Origin: Gautieria morchelliformis
Taxonomy: Eukaryota; Basidiomycota; Agaricomycetes; Gomphales; Gomphaceae
Reading direction: 5' to 3'
Length of the DNA: 64,000 nucleotides
Assembly (NCBI GenBank): GCA_015179125.1
Contig: WHVA01000198.1
Span: 62,001 to 126,000 of the forward strand
Shown here: positions 11,503-21,884 of the stretch, in pieces
Layout of the letters: each line of letters opens with the position of its first letter
How positions within the stretch are numbered: the stretch's first letter is position 1
Translations under genes and position numbers: made by a program
Notes under the pieces: generated by a model
The model's input: only the letters and a program-made list of their open reading frames with translations
What the model was told of the DNA's origin: nothing
The model's database searches: none

Positions 11503-14500
11503 ATGAGTCCGAGTACGTCACACGTGACAAACCACTTGTTTTGTTCCACAATGAGTGAAAACAAGAAACGATTGCACGACGCAGGCGAAAGCGGCTCGCA
11601 AGCCAGTTCAGGGATTCCACCAAGGAAGATTCAGCGCCTGGACAGTACTCCATATCCTGCTACACCCGAGGAGCATGCACAAATGGACAATGAAGTTATG
11701 GCAGACCCGGTTTTAGTAGCGTGTGGACGCCTTCAATTGCCTTGCTCCCAGTTTGCCCCACACCTTATAACAATCATCGTTGGTACAAGTGAAGATTTGA
11801 ACCAAAAATATCACCACCCGGGCGAAGCTCGGAGTCTCCTGGACACCGAGGGCGGCCTTCTTAGAGAACTGCAAGAGGCATGGAATGCCAAGGCATTCGC
11901 ACCCATTCGTAATTTAGGTCAGACCTGATATCAGCTTTTCAAGCTGAGAGAGTCTAACTAGTCGTTTAGAAATCCTGCAGCCTCCACGAGTCTCGACTGG
12001 ACGGACGTCCAGCAAGCCTGTTTTGTATCTATCGCTTTCAGAGAGGGCAAACCAATGTCAGACCTGATAACCCGTGTCACTAATAGCGCTCACACATCGT
12101 TAAAGCTGCCTGGAAAACCCCATACGCGGGAGCAGCACATACTTCTTTCATCAAAACAATCGACGCACTCTATTCTAAGCCAAATTCACGCGTGGTGCGC
12201 ATTTTCATATATAATAACTACACATTTTTATACACCGTACAGTATTATAACCACGTTGCGCTGATCCAATCATCTGGCTGTGGCAAATCGAGGATGCTCC
12301 ATGAAGCGTCCCACCATATACACACAGTCATCATGAATTTCGGGAGCCGTGAAGGTATGTCATGTTATTCAAGTTTACAGCAAATATGTTAACTATCGTA
12401 CAAGCTTTTCCAAATCCGGATACGCAAGTCCGGGAATATCTTGTCAATGCGCGCACCGAGGAACAGTGTGAGAATAGAGTCGCCAGTTTTCTCGCTTCAC
12501 TGTTCCGGGCGCTCTCCAAACTCGACTTTCAGTCTCCGTCCGAGTTGGCCGAATACTTGGGGTACGGCGACGCTGAGAAATTGTCACAGCGGGAGGCCTT
12601 TTTTGATGCTGTGATATCAGAAGCCAGCGAGATTGAAGTATGGAGCACCTCTTATTTCAGAAGTTTTTGCCACTAAAGAGCCCTACCCTGCAGCAGGGCA
12701 TTCAGACTCGAACACCGCCGTCGCCTGGTGAAACGAGTCCCTCCTATCAGTCAGGTCTGTCCCATCCACGCACATTGTGCGTTACACCTTGATTTAAATT
12801 TCAAATTTTAGATGGAGTGGAGCGAGCACTGGCGAAGGCTACCAAAACCCTCATAGATAAAATACCTCCCCAAGGACATCTGAATGTTAAGCTTCTCCTG
12901 GGCTTCGATGAAGCCAGCGACCTTGCCGACCCGAGGAAAGATTGGGATGTTCTCGAAAAGACTCGTCGAGTATTTCGGCATCTCCTGTGGTGGCCCATTT
13001 TTGGCGTGTCTTTGTCAACGACTGGATCGGTCAAGCAGTTCCGTCCAGTCTCAATGCGGGGTAAGTCCTCGCGGATGCAAGACGGCCGCATCTACCCTCG
13101 TCCACCTATCACCCTGGTTGACTATGACCAATTGGCGATGAAATTGGCGGAAGGGAAGACACTGGACGATGCCACAACCATGGAATATATGCTGTCACTG
13201 GGGCGACCCCTGTGAGTCTTGTGATCCTAGGTATATTGACCTGTTCAACAGCCTGATGCGATGAACAGCTTTAAAACTCGGTATGATGCGATTTGGGGGT
13301 TTCAGTATTATAACGAATGTGAATACAAACACAACGAGGACATCGAACACTTCGCTATCCGCAAACTGCTTGACGGCGACGACGATACTTTCCACAGCTC
13401 CATCAGTATCGCACCACTCGCAATCCGGTTGCCGCTAGAATTCAACGCTCTAACTGAGGATGGTCGAGAGGCAGAACGGCGGCAGGTGGAATCCCGCATG
13501 CGAATATGCCTCAAAATAGAACCGTTTGCGGATATCATGTATACGGTGGCGCCTTCGGAACCTGTTTTAATCGAGGCGGCAGCGAAGAATATGAAAACCG
13601 AAAGAGCTCTTACAGACCGCCCTGTACGCGTCCTTCATCGTTTTCTATCCAACCGCTTTTTGTCCAAAGGCGACCCAGCGGGGCTAGCGTGCATGCTGCT
13701 ACTATTGCTAGCTCGAGATATGGCGTGTCGTAATTTGGATACTTCGCGCACGCCAATGCGTTACCATATCCTGGTGCCCGTCACTGCCTTTCTCACAAAC
13801 CTTTTTGCCGATGGACACAAGGCTACCGTGCTGGACACTCAAGCGTATGAAGGTGGGCCATCCCTGAAAGAGGCCTTCAAAGATTCTTGGACACACTGTA
13901 CCCACTTTGTGAAGGTGACAGACCACAAAGTCGTCAAGTGAGCCTTGAATTGTGCTGTGTCTGTTCACGCTGAGGTTACTTTGCAGTCGTAAATTCTTGA
14001 TGCGTCTGATGGCGCGCGGGGCAGGGGTCCTTTGTGCAGATAATCAACTTGAAATCGACGCAATCATACCTGTTTGCTACAAGGGCAAGGAATTGGTCAC
14101 AGAGAACATCACGGTGATCGCTATACGGTGCAGGAACGCCGTGCCTTTGCATAAACCACGGGACGCCATATTCACAAGCATGGATCCAAACCATGCAGGA
14201 ATTTTTGACAAGGACCATCCAGGTAACACTCGCTTTAATATGCCGCTTTTGATTTATTATTTCATACTTGTTTTGTAGGGGATATCCCGATCATCAAACT
14301 CGTGCTCAGTATCGCAACAAACACACCTGTGCTTACATGTCCCCCTTGGAAGCGTTCTGCAAAGACTCGTTCCCAGTCGAAGGACGTGCCGCTATCACAG
14401 CAGCATTTCAGATTTTTTGCTGCCGGCATGAGCCACGAGGTCTTCCGTCCAATTCAAGAGGAGGACGAGGGAGTATGGCGTGAGCTTCTTTCGTGCAGTG

Positions 14501-14679
14501 ATGTGGCTGATATTTACAGTCGCGGTGCTCATGAATCCGCCTCTGACATCATGCGGCGGATGACTCCCGGGGCGCACTCCGATCCTAGACATTGGGATGT
14601 GTTTTTCCCACTTGACTTTACGGCAGAAAACATGTCTGTTGACGTTGCCTCGGACATCGACGACGAGAGTGCGGATTGA
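11503..14679 (+). CDS. P-loop NTPase with PD-(D/E)XK-like nuclease domain, copy A
   Basis: Multi-exon gene, roughly ten exons by eye. Exon 1 (11503 to about 11918) is polar and disordered. The Walker A exon (about 12,247-12,353) reads IQSSGCGKSRMLHEASHHIH. Later exons give KLLLGFDEASDL (Walker B-like), PIFGVSLSTTGSVKQF (a sensor-like STTG block common in these basidiomycete families), the long exon 13,252-13,938, and RGAGVLCADNQLEIDAIIPV at about 14.02-14.07 kb, which resembles a PD-(D/E)XK nuclease core. The following strand is VIAIRCRN, where copy C has VFQSKN, so the expected Q-x-K is lost. Introns of about 45-62 bases with CTAAC-like branch sites fit throughout. The architecture recalls NTPase-nuclease modules of Crinkler-type eukaryotic effectors. 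That link is inference. The start could also be ATG 11,551. Confidence 0.6.
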
Positions 14680-15190
14680 TTTCACCTCGGCACGCGGGAA
14701 TGGACAATATCATCAATGATACACGGACGTTATTGACCCACGGTGATGTAGCTTGCGGCGCGTATCTTCATCCGCCGGGAAGAGGGTGGGTGTTTGGGCA
14801 GATAAATGGGTTAGTTCTGCGGTGATGTGAATTAACTGAATGGTAGTTGTGCTACCATTTCAATCCCGTAGTCAGTATGTCACGAGTTGATAGTTGATTG
14901 TTATCATTCCGGCAGGGCGCTGCCAAGGCAAAACGTGGATGTACACTCTCGTATGCAACCGGTATAGTACGGTATAGTACGCAACGCACCAAAATGACCC
15001 GTGAGTATATACACTCCTAGGTTAGATTATTCCGTCAACGAAGGCTTCTGCCCAGTGCACCTATGGTCAAAATGGTAGGGTATGATAAAGATGAGGTTGG
15101 AGGTCCAGACCGAGTGCACCCCGAGTCACTACCGAGCTGTTCTTGTGCCTACCTTGGTCCGGACACCAAGTTTCCAAAACCTTTGCCCCC
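14680..15190. other. 3' flank of copy A with possible retroposon tail
   Basis: No gene. The segment from about 15,060 (TGGTCAAAATGGTAGGGTATG) to 15,180 recurs in inverted orientation at 27,460-27,590, in both places next to a homopolymer T/A tract. It could be a SINE-like unit or simply shared flank. I could not identify convincing A and B boxes. Confidence 0.4.
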
Positions 15191-17366
15191 CCCCTTGTTT
15201 TTTTTTTGTTTTTTTTTTTATTTTTATTTTTATTTTATTTTTTTAATCCTATTTAACGTCTTTTGGAACTTACGGAGGCTACAAAGTGCGGGTCAACACG
15301 AAATTCTCTTTTGTCCCTTGGTCTCTATCTCTGCTTGTGCTCCTTGGGCGCGGCCCTGGGCTTGTCCGTGCCTGGGTAGGCGAGGTTAATATGTATGGTC
15401 GTTGCGCTTTGCGCAGTCCTGCCAACTTTCAAGTTTTACTCCGTCCTGCTCCTCCCCTTCCCCGGCCCCGAAACGTCCCCATACACCTGCTGAAGCCTCT
15501 GTGTGACATGAATAAATCTGAATAGGGGCTTCATCGCTCCGGGCCTTCCTAGCAATGTCCTGACCAACGCCGCCCCTCGGCGTAGCTTCCCCTGCAGCTC
15601 TTTCCTCTGCTCCTTGCACCTCGGGCACACAAAAAGAAAATGATGCACCGACTCTACCGCCCTCTTGCACGCCGGGCACATCGGGGTGTCAGACTTGCCG
15701 ATCCTGTTTAGGTGCTTGTTCAGCGGGATGTGTCCCGTCCTGAGCTGCACCAGTAGCGTTGCCTGTCGTCTCTGGAGGCTTGCGCTAGGCCTTGTGTACG
15801 CTACAGAGGGCATATATGGGACAATCTTAAGTGCAACTTTTGCGCGTGGGGACTTAGCGAAGATCAGTTTGGCCTCTCGTTTTAGCTCTTTCTGATATCT
15901 CTGCAGCTCTGCCGCCTTGCTTGTCGGCATCTCCCCCCTTCTATTGGTATGTTCATCTCTTCAATGGACTCCCCTCTAGCAGCTCGTTTGGCTTCCTCAT
16001 CGGCTCTTTCATTCCCTTTTATCCCTTTGTGCCCCGGTACCCATCTCATGCACACCTTCGCCCCCGGCTGCTGGTTCGTGACACCCTCGATCTGTCTGTG
16101 CACTGCATTCACCAAGTACTGTCCAGGTATGGCTTTTTCCCTCATCGTTGTCTGGATGGCCGCCTGGCTTCCAATCCGATCATGTACTCTCCTGCCCTCT
16201 CGGTGTTTAGGAGTTTTGCGCCTAGGGCCGCGCCTGCTAATCCCGCCTCGAAAACCGTATGTTCCTGCTCGGTTCCCAGATACAATCTCTCCACTTTGAT
16301 CTCCCTCCCATTCCTGTATGGCACTGCGGCAGCCCCCACTCCCCCGTCCACACAGGAGCCGTCGGAGTAGACCTGCACGCTGGTTTGGTCTGCCACAGCC
16401 TCTGCTACTGCCAGGTTTAGGTCGGGCGGGACTCTTGTGTCGAAGGCGGGGGCCCACTTGGGTCTGAGGACAACTGTTTGTATTTTCTCCATTTTGTCCA
16501 GTTCTAAGCTGAATGCTATCATGATCTCGTGCAGAGGAGTTCTGTGTTTCTTAACATAGCGGGCTGAAGCCTCTGGACCTTCGGCACAAGTGGGTGCTTG
16601 TCTGGGAGGCGGGCTAGCCGCACGACGGCGCGGTGAAAATGAACTTCGCGACCAGCAGCTGGAAGGGTAATAAGTTAGCATGTGCATCAAAAATATCAGA
16701 GGCAGTGGTTCTCATAGCTCCTGTAATGAGCAGGCCTGCTGCCTCTGAACTCTGGCTAATTTGTTGACGTGTCCCTTTGTTCCCTTGTTCCACGCTGTAG
16801 ATGGGATGAGGAAGATGTCTGCCACATATAGCATCTTCGGCACTGCCACCGCAAGGTAGACCTGTTGCATGTGTCTGGACACTGCCCCCTTTGTTGGCTT
16901 GGCCAGCCTTCTGTACTGTCTGACAAACTTTTCTCCCTTTCCTAGAGTGTAGTTGATGTGCTCCTTGAACCCGAGCTCCTGGTCTATGATGACCCCTAAG
17001 AATTTGTTCGAGGTGGATGGGCTGCTCGTGTGTTGGCCGATCATTATTGAGGGGTGCGTCACTGGTTGGGACTTCTTGGCATGCGCCAGGTCTTTTTCAC
17101 ATTTCCTAGTAAGACCCATTAGTGCAAACATTTCTACTGCGAAGTGACACTCATGGGCTTCAGCTCATCTCAAGGTGCCGTTCGTTCTGGTCATCATGTC
17201 GACTAGCTTGTCAAATGCCTCCTGAAGGTCCATGCCCTCCACCATCATTGTGGTATTGTCGACAAAGCCCACACAATCCTCACCCTTCCTTTGGCTGGGG
17301 ATCTCAACCAGATCTGCATTGTAGTACTGGTACGTGATGGCTGAAAATGGGCATCCCTGATCCGTG
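15191..17366 (-). mobile_element. Truncated LINE (Tad1-type), minus strand
   Basis: The T-rich tract at about 15,196-15,245 is the poly(A) tail of a minus-strand LINE. The body reads leftwards from 17,366 and covers the RT C-terminal part (QGCPFSAITYQYYNADL near 17,350, GFVDNTTMMVEG near 17,250, where FVDN replaces the FVDD of the intact copy), RNase H, and the C-terminal zinc block (CPACKRAVESVHHFLFVCPR). The upstream two thirds, including ORF1 and the endonuclease, are gone: an LTR begins exactly at 17,367, one residue before the conserved DQGC motif. Confidence 0.85.
15436..17350 (-). pseudogene. LINE ORF2 C-terminal half, degenerate
   Basis: Open pieces at 16,712-17,131 (thumb-like region, LGVIIDQELGFKEHINYTLG), 16,142-16,690, 15,882-16,457 (RNase H) and 15,436-15,930 (C-terminal Cys motif) lie in different frames. 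A TGA follows TNGTLR near 17,170. At least four lesions separate it from the intact ORF2 at 39-43 kb. The FVDD catalytic motif of RT is FVDN here, a change expected to abolish polymerase activity. Confidence 0.8.
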
Positions 17367-18523
17367 TGTCATGACCCATTTATTTCCCTTACCCAGCTAT
17401 CCCTACTTTCCCTTTCACCACTCCTCCTGTATGTTTGCTTGAGTTCACCCTTCCCTTCCACCACTCCTCCTCTATGTTTGCTCCATTCACTCTTTGCCGC
17501 ATTTGCCGAACGACCATTCACTACTTGCATCATTCGCCAGCAGGCACGCCATCAAACACAATCGACATCCTTTACCTGGCGTGATGGTTCATCACTGGCC
17601 CCATCATCTTCCCAACTCAACCCCCTTTAGGTGTTCGTATGGCTGGAATGCATTCACAGGACATCCTACCCATACGTCATGTGGGATCAACCCAGCATGA
17701 AGAGTCTGTGCAGGGTAACGTGGATGCAGGTCTCAAGGCGTGTTTTCTTACATGGGTGCCTTTATCTTATTCCCCTCTGTTGTTTCATGTTCACACTCCT
17801 CCCTTCCCCTATTGCATATACATTTCATGTATTTGTATCTTGACTGCGCACTGTCATGACGCGTTTATTTCCTATACCCCGTCACTCTATCCCCCCATTC
17901 CTCACTCCATCTCCGTGTTCTCTCCGATCACCCTTCGCCGGGCTCAGCGACCGATCTTCGCTGTTTGCGCCATTCACCACAGCCATGCCATCAAAGTACA
18001 ATCGACGTCCTTGGACCGGCTTTGTGGTTCATAACCTCCTCTGCTCAACCCCCTTTTTTGATGTGGTTCCTATGATTGGATTGTCACGATTTGTGTATTT
18101 CCCGCACTCAGCTATCCCTGTCTCCCCTTTTACCACTCCCCCTCCGTGTTCGCTTGGCTTCGCCCCTCCCTCCGACCACTCCTCCTCTATATCCTCTCCG
18201 TTTGCCCTTCGCCACATTCGCCAAACGACCGATCACTGCTTGCATCATTTGCCCGCAGGCACACCATCAAACGCAATCGACATCTTCTACCCGGCGTGAT
18301 GGTTCATCACTGGCTCCATCAGCTTCTTGATCCAACCCCTTTAGGTGTTCATATGGCCGGGATACATTCATGGGACGTCCTACCTGTAGGTCATGTGGGA
18401 TCACCCCAGTAGACGAAGAGTCCGTGCAGGGTAGCATATATGCAGGCCCCAAGACGTGGTTTTGTACATAAGTGTCTTCACCCTCTTTCCTCTCCGTCAT
18501 TCCATGATTTGCACCCCTCCCTT
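17367..18523 (+). mobile_element. Nested, rearranged LTR copies (1,275-bp LTR family)
   Basis: TGTCATGACCCATTTATTTC at 17,367 and TGTCATGACGCGTTTATTTC at 17,852 both match the 5' end of the two 1,275-bp solo LTRs at 35,616 and 60,628 (complement). The stretch between is a pyrimidine-rich LTR body with repeated CACTCCTCC-TCTATGT blocks. The second unit runs to about 18,523, where a different LTR starts. Each unit is shorter than 1,275 bp, so both are truncated or internally deleted. It interrupts the LINE on its left. Confidence 0.65.
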
Positions 18524-19330
18524 GTTAGAATAAATGGGATAGTTATCACATACTATTCTAAGGTCTAACAATCATCTAACTGAGCTAATTACCTGGGAAA
18601 TATTATCCATGCACCAGCAGCAGTGCCTGCCCTGGAAAGCAGGCACCTGGGCCCTGGTCAGAAGAATAAATTGCTATGGGACTAATAGTGCCATACAGGG
18701 ACATCGGACACGATGGAAATTACAGTATACAGTCCTATCTATGGACATACTGAATAGCTACCTCAGGAGAGAGGTACAGAGATGGCAAATGCCTTGCCAA
18801 GGCTGCTGTCACTGGAGGCATGGCAAAATTTCTCAAGTCAGGAAACCCCTTGAAAATTCTATGGAAATTCCACGTTTCTTGAGAGTTTCCTAGGATGGGA
18901 AATTTAGAGGAAATTTAATGTTTTACAAGGGTTTCCAAAGTTCAGGAAATTGTATAAAAATTGTAAAAATATGGTCCAGGAAATCGTGGGGAAACTGAGT
19001 CCAGAAACTGACAGCTTAACCATGATTTCATGTCTAAAGAAAGCATGAGTAAATTCTAAATTTCCTCAGAGTTTTTTGGTACAGGAAAATATTAGGAAAT
19101 TCTGCAAATCTTGGCAGGAAATCTTGTGAAAATTTTATATTTCTCTATGATTTCCTGACTCTGGAAATTATAGTAAATATTCAGTTTCTAGGAGGAGGAA
19201 ATTCACAATATCTCAAAGATTTCCTGAGGATTTCCTGGGTTGGGGAATTGTCTAGAAATTGGAATAGTGTGTTGACCATGTGCTGGACGGTGCACTGGTA
19301 CTGGCGCTGCCTGTTTTGGAACCCTTCAAG
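18524..19330 (+). mobile_element. LTR of a second retrotransposon family
   Basis: Begins TGTTAGAATAAATGGGATAG and appears to end CCCTTCA at about 19,330, about 807 bp. It is AT-rich with many GGAAATTT/TTTCC repeats. A candidate primer binding site follows within ten bases. No second copy was seen in the window, so the ends are predicted from TG...CA and the primer site only. Confidence 0.45.
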
Positions 19331-19338
19331 ACTTTGGT

Positions 19339-19350
19339 GTCAGAGCTAAC
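19339..19350 (+). promoter_or_regulatory. Candidate tRNA primer binding site
   Basis: TGGTGTCAGAGC would pair with a tRNA 3' end GCTCTGACA plus CCA. Its position just inside a predicted 5' LTR fits a retrotransposon minus-strand primer site. The internal region after it is cut off within about 300 bases. Confidence 0.45.
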
Positions 19351-19635
19351 ACTTTGGTCTATCAGAACGTGTTGTATACGAAACTCAAAGAATATTAAAC
19401 AATGCTGCAGCACAACTCCGGAAATAATTTAATATTTGTACCTTGGTTGCAATCCATGTAAAAACTAGTCCAAGTTAATACGGATGGAAGGCAATATGTT
19501 TCTTAGCAGCACTGAACAATAAACTAAAAGTCTGTAGGTTCGAGGACGACTATCGGGGTCCAAGTATTCCAAAAAGATAGGAATGGCTTCACAGGAGAGT
19601 TTGTAAGTGGACTGACCCGATTAACATCAATGCAC

Positions 19636-20405
19636 TGCAATAAACGAGCGACTAGGGTTTAAGAAGTGACTTGTGAAAGTCACTGAACAGGAAAGTCACT
19701 GATCAGTTTGGCTCGGGTATTGGAGAGCTAATTGACAAGGAAATTGATTGTCAGACTCACTCTGCAGAAATTCACCTGGAGTGTTAGTCCGGGTGGCTAA
19801 GTAGAAACGCAACTACTTAACTGAGAATTAATACACTAAGTAAGTGTAATAACCCTAGCTGGGGTTAGCAGCTTAGTAAGCTGTGCAAGCTTGGCAAGTC
19901 ACATGAGGTACGTGGATAGTAGATGATGATGTATTGGCTGATTCACTGCTAAAACTGCAGGCTATTTATACTGCATCTATCTAGCTTATGTAACTACTGC
20001 TAGGAACCTTGTAGAAGCTTCTACTACTGTGAAGAACCTTGTGGAAGCTTAGAGAAGCTTCAGGAAAGGTTTGGAAACTATTGGAAGGCTGTGGAAGGTT
20101 CTATTGCTATATTGGGTTAAAGTCACAGCTCTGTGACAGTAAAGCTAAGAGTATGTAAGAAACTCCCATGCTCATGTGATTATCATGTGATGAAGGAAAG
20201 TCATGTGACTTCAAGCTGGATTGAGGTCATGTGATGGTGTCATGTGATTGTCAGGTGACCGTAGATAATCAAGTGACTTGAGCTGTTTTTGAGGTCATGT
20301 CATAGTCATGTGACCATGGGGGATTCTTAGCTAAACTATCAAGAGATTGTTGTATCTTGTGGACCCAATGTGAGTGTAGCTATGGCACAGCACAGCCTAG
20401 CATAG
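19636..20405 (-). mobile_element. Chromovirus-type LTR, minus strand
   Basis: On the minus strand it shares blocks with the 3' LTR at 26,627-27,219: GCTGCTAAYCCCAGCTAGGG, ACTTAGCCACC, GAGTGAGTCTG and ATACCCGAG. A TATA-like GCAGTATAAATAGCC lies near 19,965-19,980 on the minus strand. The 3' end (CA on the minus strand) is predicted at 19,636 and the 5' end near 20,390-20,405 is approximate. Upstream on the minus strand (20,406-20,530) is an acidic ORF tail ending LEPVDTYAPTNSGQPTGSDS near a TAG, probably the end of the element's polyprotein. Confidence 0.55.
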
Positions 20406-20599
20406 CCTTGCTGAGTCCGAACCGGTAGGTTGGCCAGAGTTTGTGGGTGCGTAAGTGTCCACAGGCTCGAGTTCGGGCTCGCGCGCGTCGGAGTTTGAAT
20501 AATCAGAGTTGTGCATACATGTGGATTCATAACTCTGCTGCAACAGAATAGAAGTGTTTTGAGCCAAAGACTTCATTAAAAATGGAGAAAAAATGGTAG

Positions 20600-21050
20600 G
20601 AAATTAGAGAAAGTTTAAATAGTTCATCCCCAATGATAGCAATACCAGTATGCTATATTTTAAGGTCACTATTTCGAAAATACATGGAATTTCTCCTATT
20701 TGACCGGCAAAGCAGGATCCCATACACTGCCAGCGCACGCAGTCGCTGGTACCCGGCGCTTATGGCGGTCGGTTTGCACAAATATTATCCCGCGCCCACA
20801 CCAAAGGGAAAAACTCCCGTTCGCATGGCATTGCATTTTGCGTGCATGCGCAATTCACCGCACGTGTTGCTGGTGCTTTCTGGCACAGTCACGTGACCTG
20901 GCCTCGTCTTAAATCATGGTTTGCTAGCCTTTGAAGGCATGGAATTATATTTTTTTTGGCTAGTATGATAGATGGGTTCTGATCATCATTATTTTCAACA
21001 TTCGAGTCATCGATCGGTTGTAACTGCACAGGATGAGTCACCCTTTCCCA
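20600..21050. other. Region without recognised features
   Basis: No gene or repeat was recognised between the truncated chromovirus tail and the inverted repeat at 21,058. Confidence 0.4.
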
Positions 21051-21057
21051 GGCTGAG

Positions 21058-21234
21058 GTGCAGTGAACTGCGGAGGTCATGTGATGCGTCTACAACCACC
21101 CATGCTGTGTAAGTATTTCCCACGTTGAGTTTGTTCGGACATCTATTTGGCATTCACCGTAACTCAGTGTGGGAAATACTTACACAACATGGGTGGTTGT
21201 AGATGCATCACATGACCTCTGCAGTTCACTGCAC
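21058..21234. repeat. 66-bp inverted repeat with 45-nt loop
   Basis: The left arm 21,058-21,123 (starting GTGCAGTGAACTGCGGAGGT) is nearly perfectly complementary to the right arm 21,169-21,234 (ending CTGCAGTTCACTGCAC). Only a few mismatches are present and pairing extends some 9-11 bases into the loop. Both strands can form a long hairpin. The right arm runs straight into a GC-rich tandem array. Confidence 0.9.
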
Positions 21235-21800
21235 CGCAAGAGTGCGCTGACTGCGACGTGCACCAGCGCACGCGTGCGCTGACAGCACAGCGCCGGGTAC
21301 CAGTGCACGCCTGCGCTGACAGCGCCGGTACCTGCGCAAGAGTGCGCTGACTGCGATGTGCACCGGCGCACGCATCTGCTGACAGCACCGGGTACCAGCG
21401 CATGCCTGCGCTGACAGTGCCGGGTACCAGCGCACAGGTGCGATGACAGCGCTGGTACCAGCGCAAGCCTGCGCTGACAGCGACGTGCACCAGCGCACGC
21501 TGCGCTGACAGCGCCGGGTGCCAGCGACCGTGTGCGCTGGCAGCGCCGGTACCAGCGCACGCGTGTGCTGACAGCGCCGGGTACCAGCGCACGCGTGCGC
21601 CGACAGCGCCAGTACCAGCGCAAGCGTGCGCTGACAGCGCCGAGTACCAGCGCACGCCTGCGCTGACAGCGCTGGGTACCAGTGCATGCATGCCTGCGCT
21701 GACAGTGCCGGGTACCAGTGCATGCCTGCGCTGACAGCGCCGGGTACCAGCGCACACCTGTGCTGACAACACCGGTACCAGTGCAAGCCTGCGCTGCCAG
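21235..21800. repeat. GC-rich tandem repeat, unit about 32 bp
   Basis: About 17 imperfect copies of a unit like AGCGCACGCCTGCGCTGACA followed by GCGCCGGGTACC. Variation includes transitions in CpG positions (GCGCATGC, GCGCACGC) and short indels. The long minus-strand frames across it are by-products of the repeat and have no independent coding support. Confidence 0.9.
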
Positions 21801-21884
21801 TGACGTGGACGTGGACTCCAGCTCCAGCTCAAGTTCGCCCACGCAGCCTCAAAAAGGCCATGCCATGACCCGGCCACAGACCCA

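Larger units (their letters stand above)
10630..15250 (+). repeat. Left arm of a large inverted duplication
   Basis: Matches, in reverse complement, four separated blocks on the right: about 27,455-31,188, 33,232-33,512 and 49,552-49,830, plus the NTPase gene they contain. Examples: GATGCTATACATCTTGTTCC (11,211) against the complement at 33,491-33,510, and CACGTATAGATATTAGTA near 11,090 against 49,640-49,660. The arm includes the 5' end of the HAM1-like gene, the intergenic region 10,850-11,500 and the whole NTPase/nuclease gene. The right arm is interrupted by two transposons absent here, so this arm serves as the empty-site reference. Confidence 0.85.

Noticed and set aside
12331..12519. 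Minus-strand ORFs over the NTPase genes and their mirror copies at 28-30 kb
   Set aside because: They appear conserved only because the inverted copies are nearly identical. The sense strand holds the exons and splice sites.
13195..13320. Stop after SLGRPL as a lesion in copy A
   Set aside because: A GTGAGT ... CAACAG intron fits and keeps frame into PDAMNSFKTRYDA, as in copy C.
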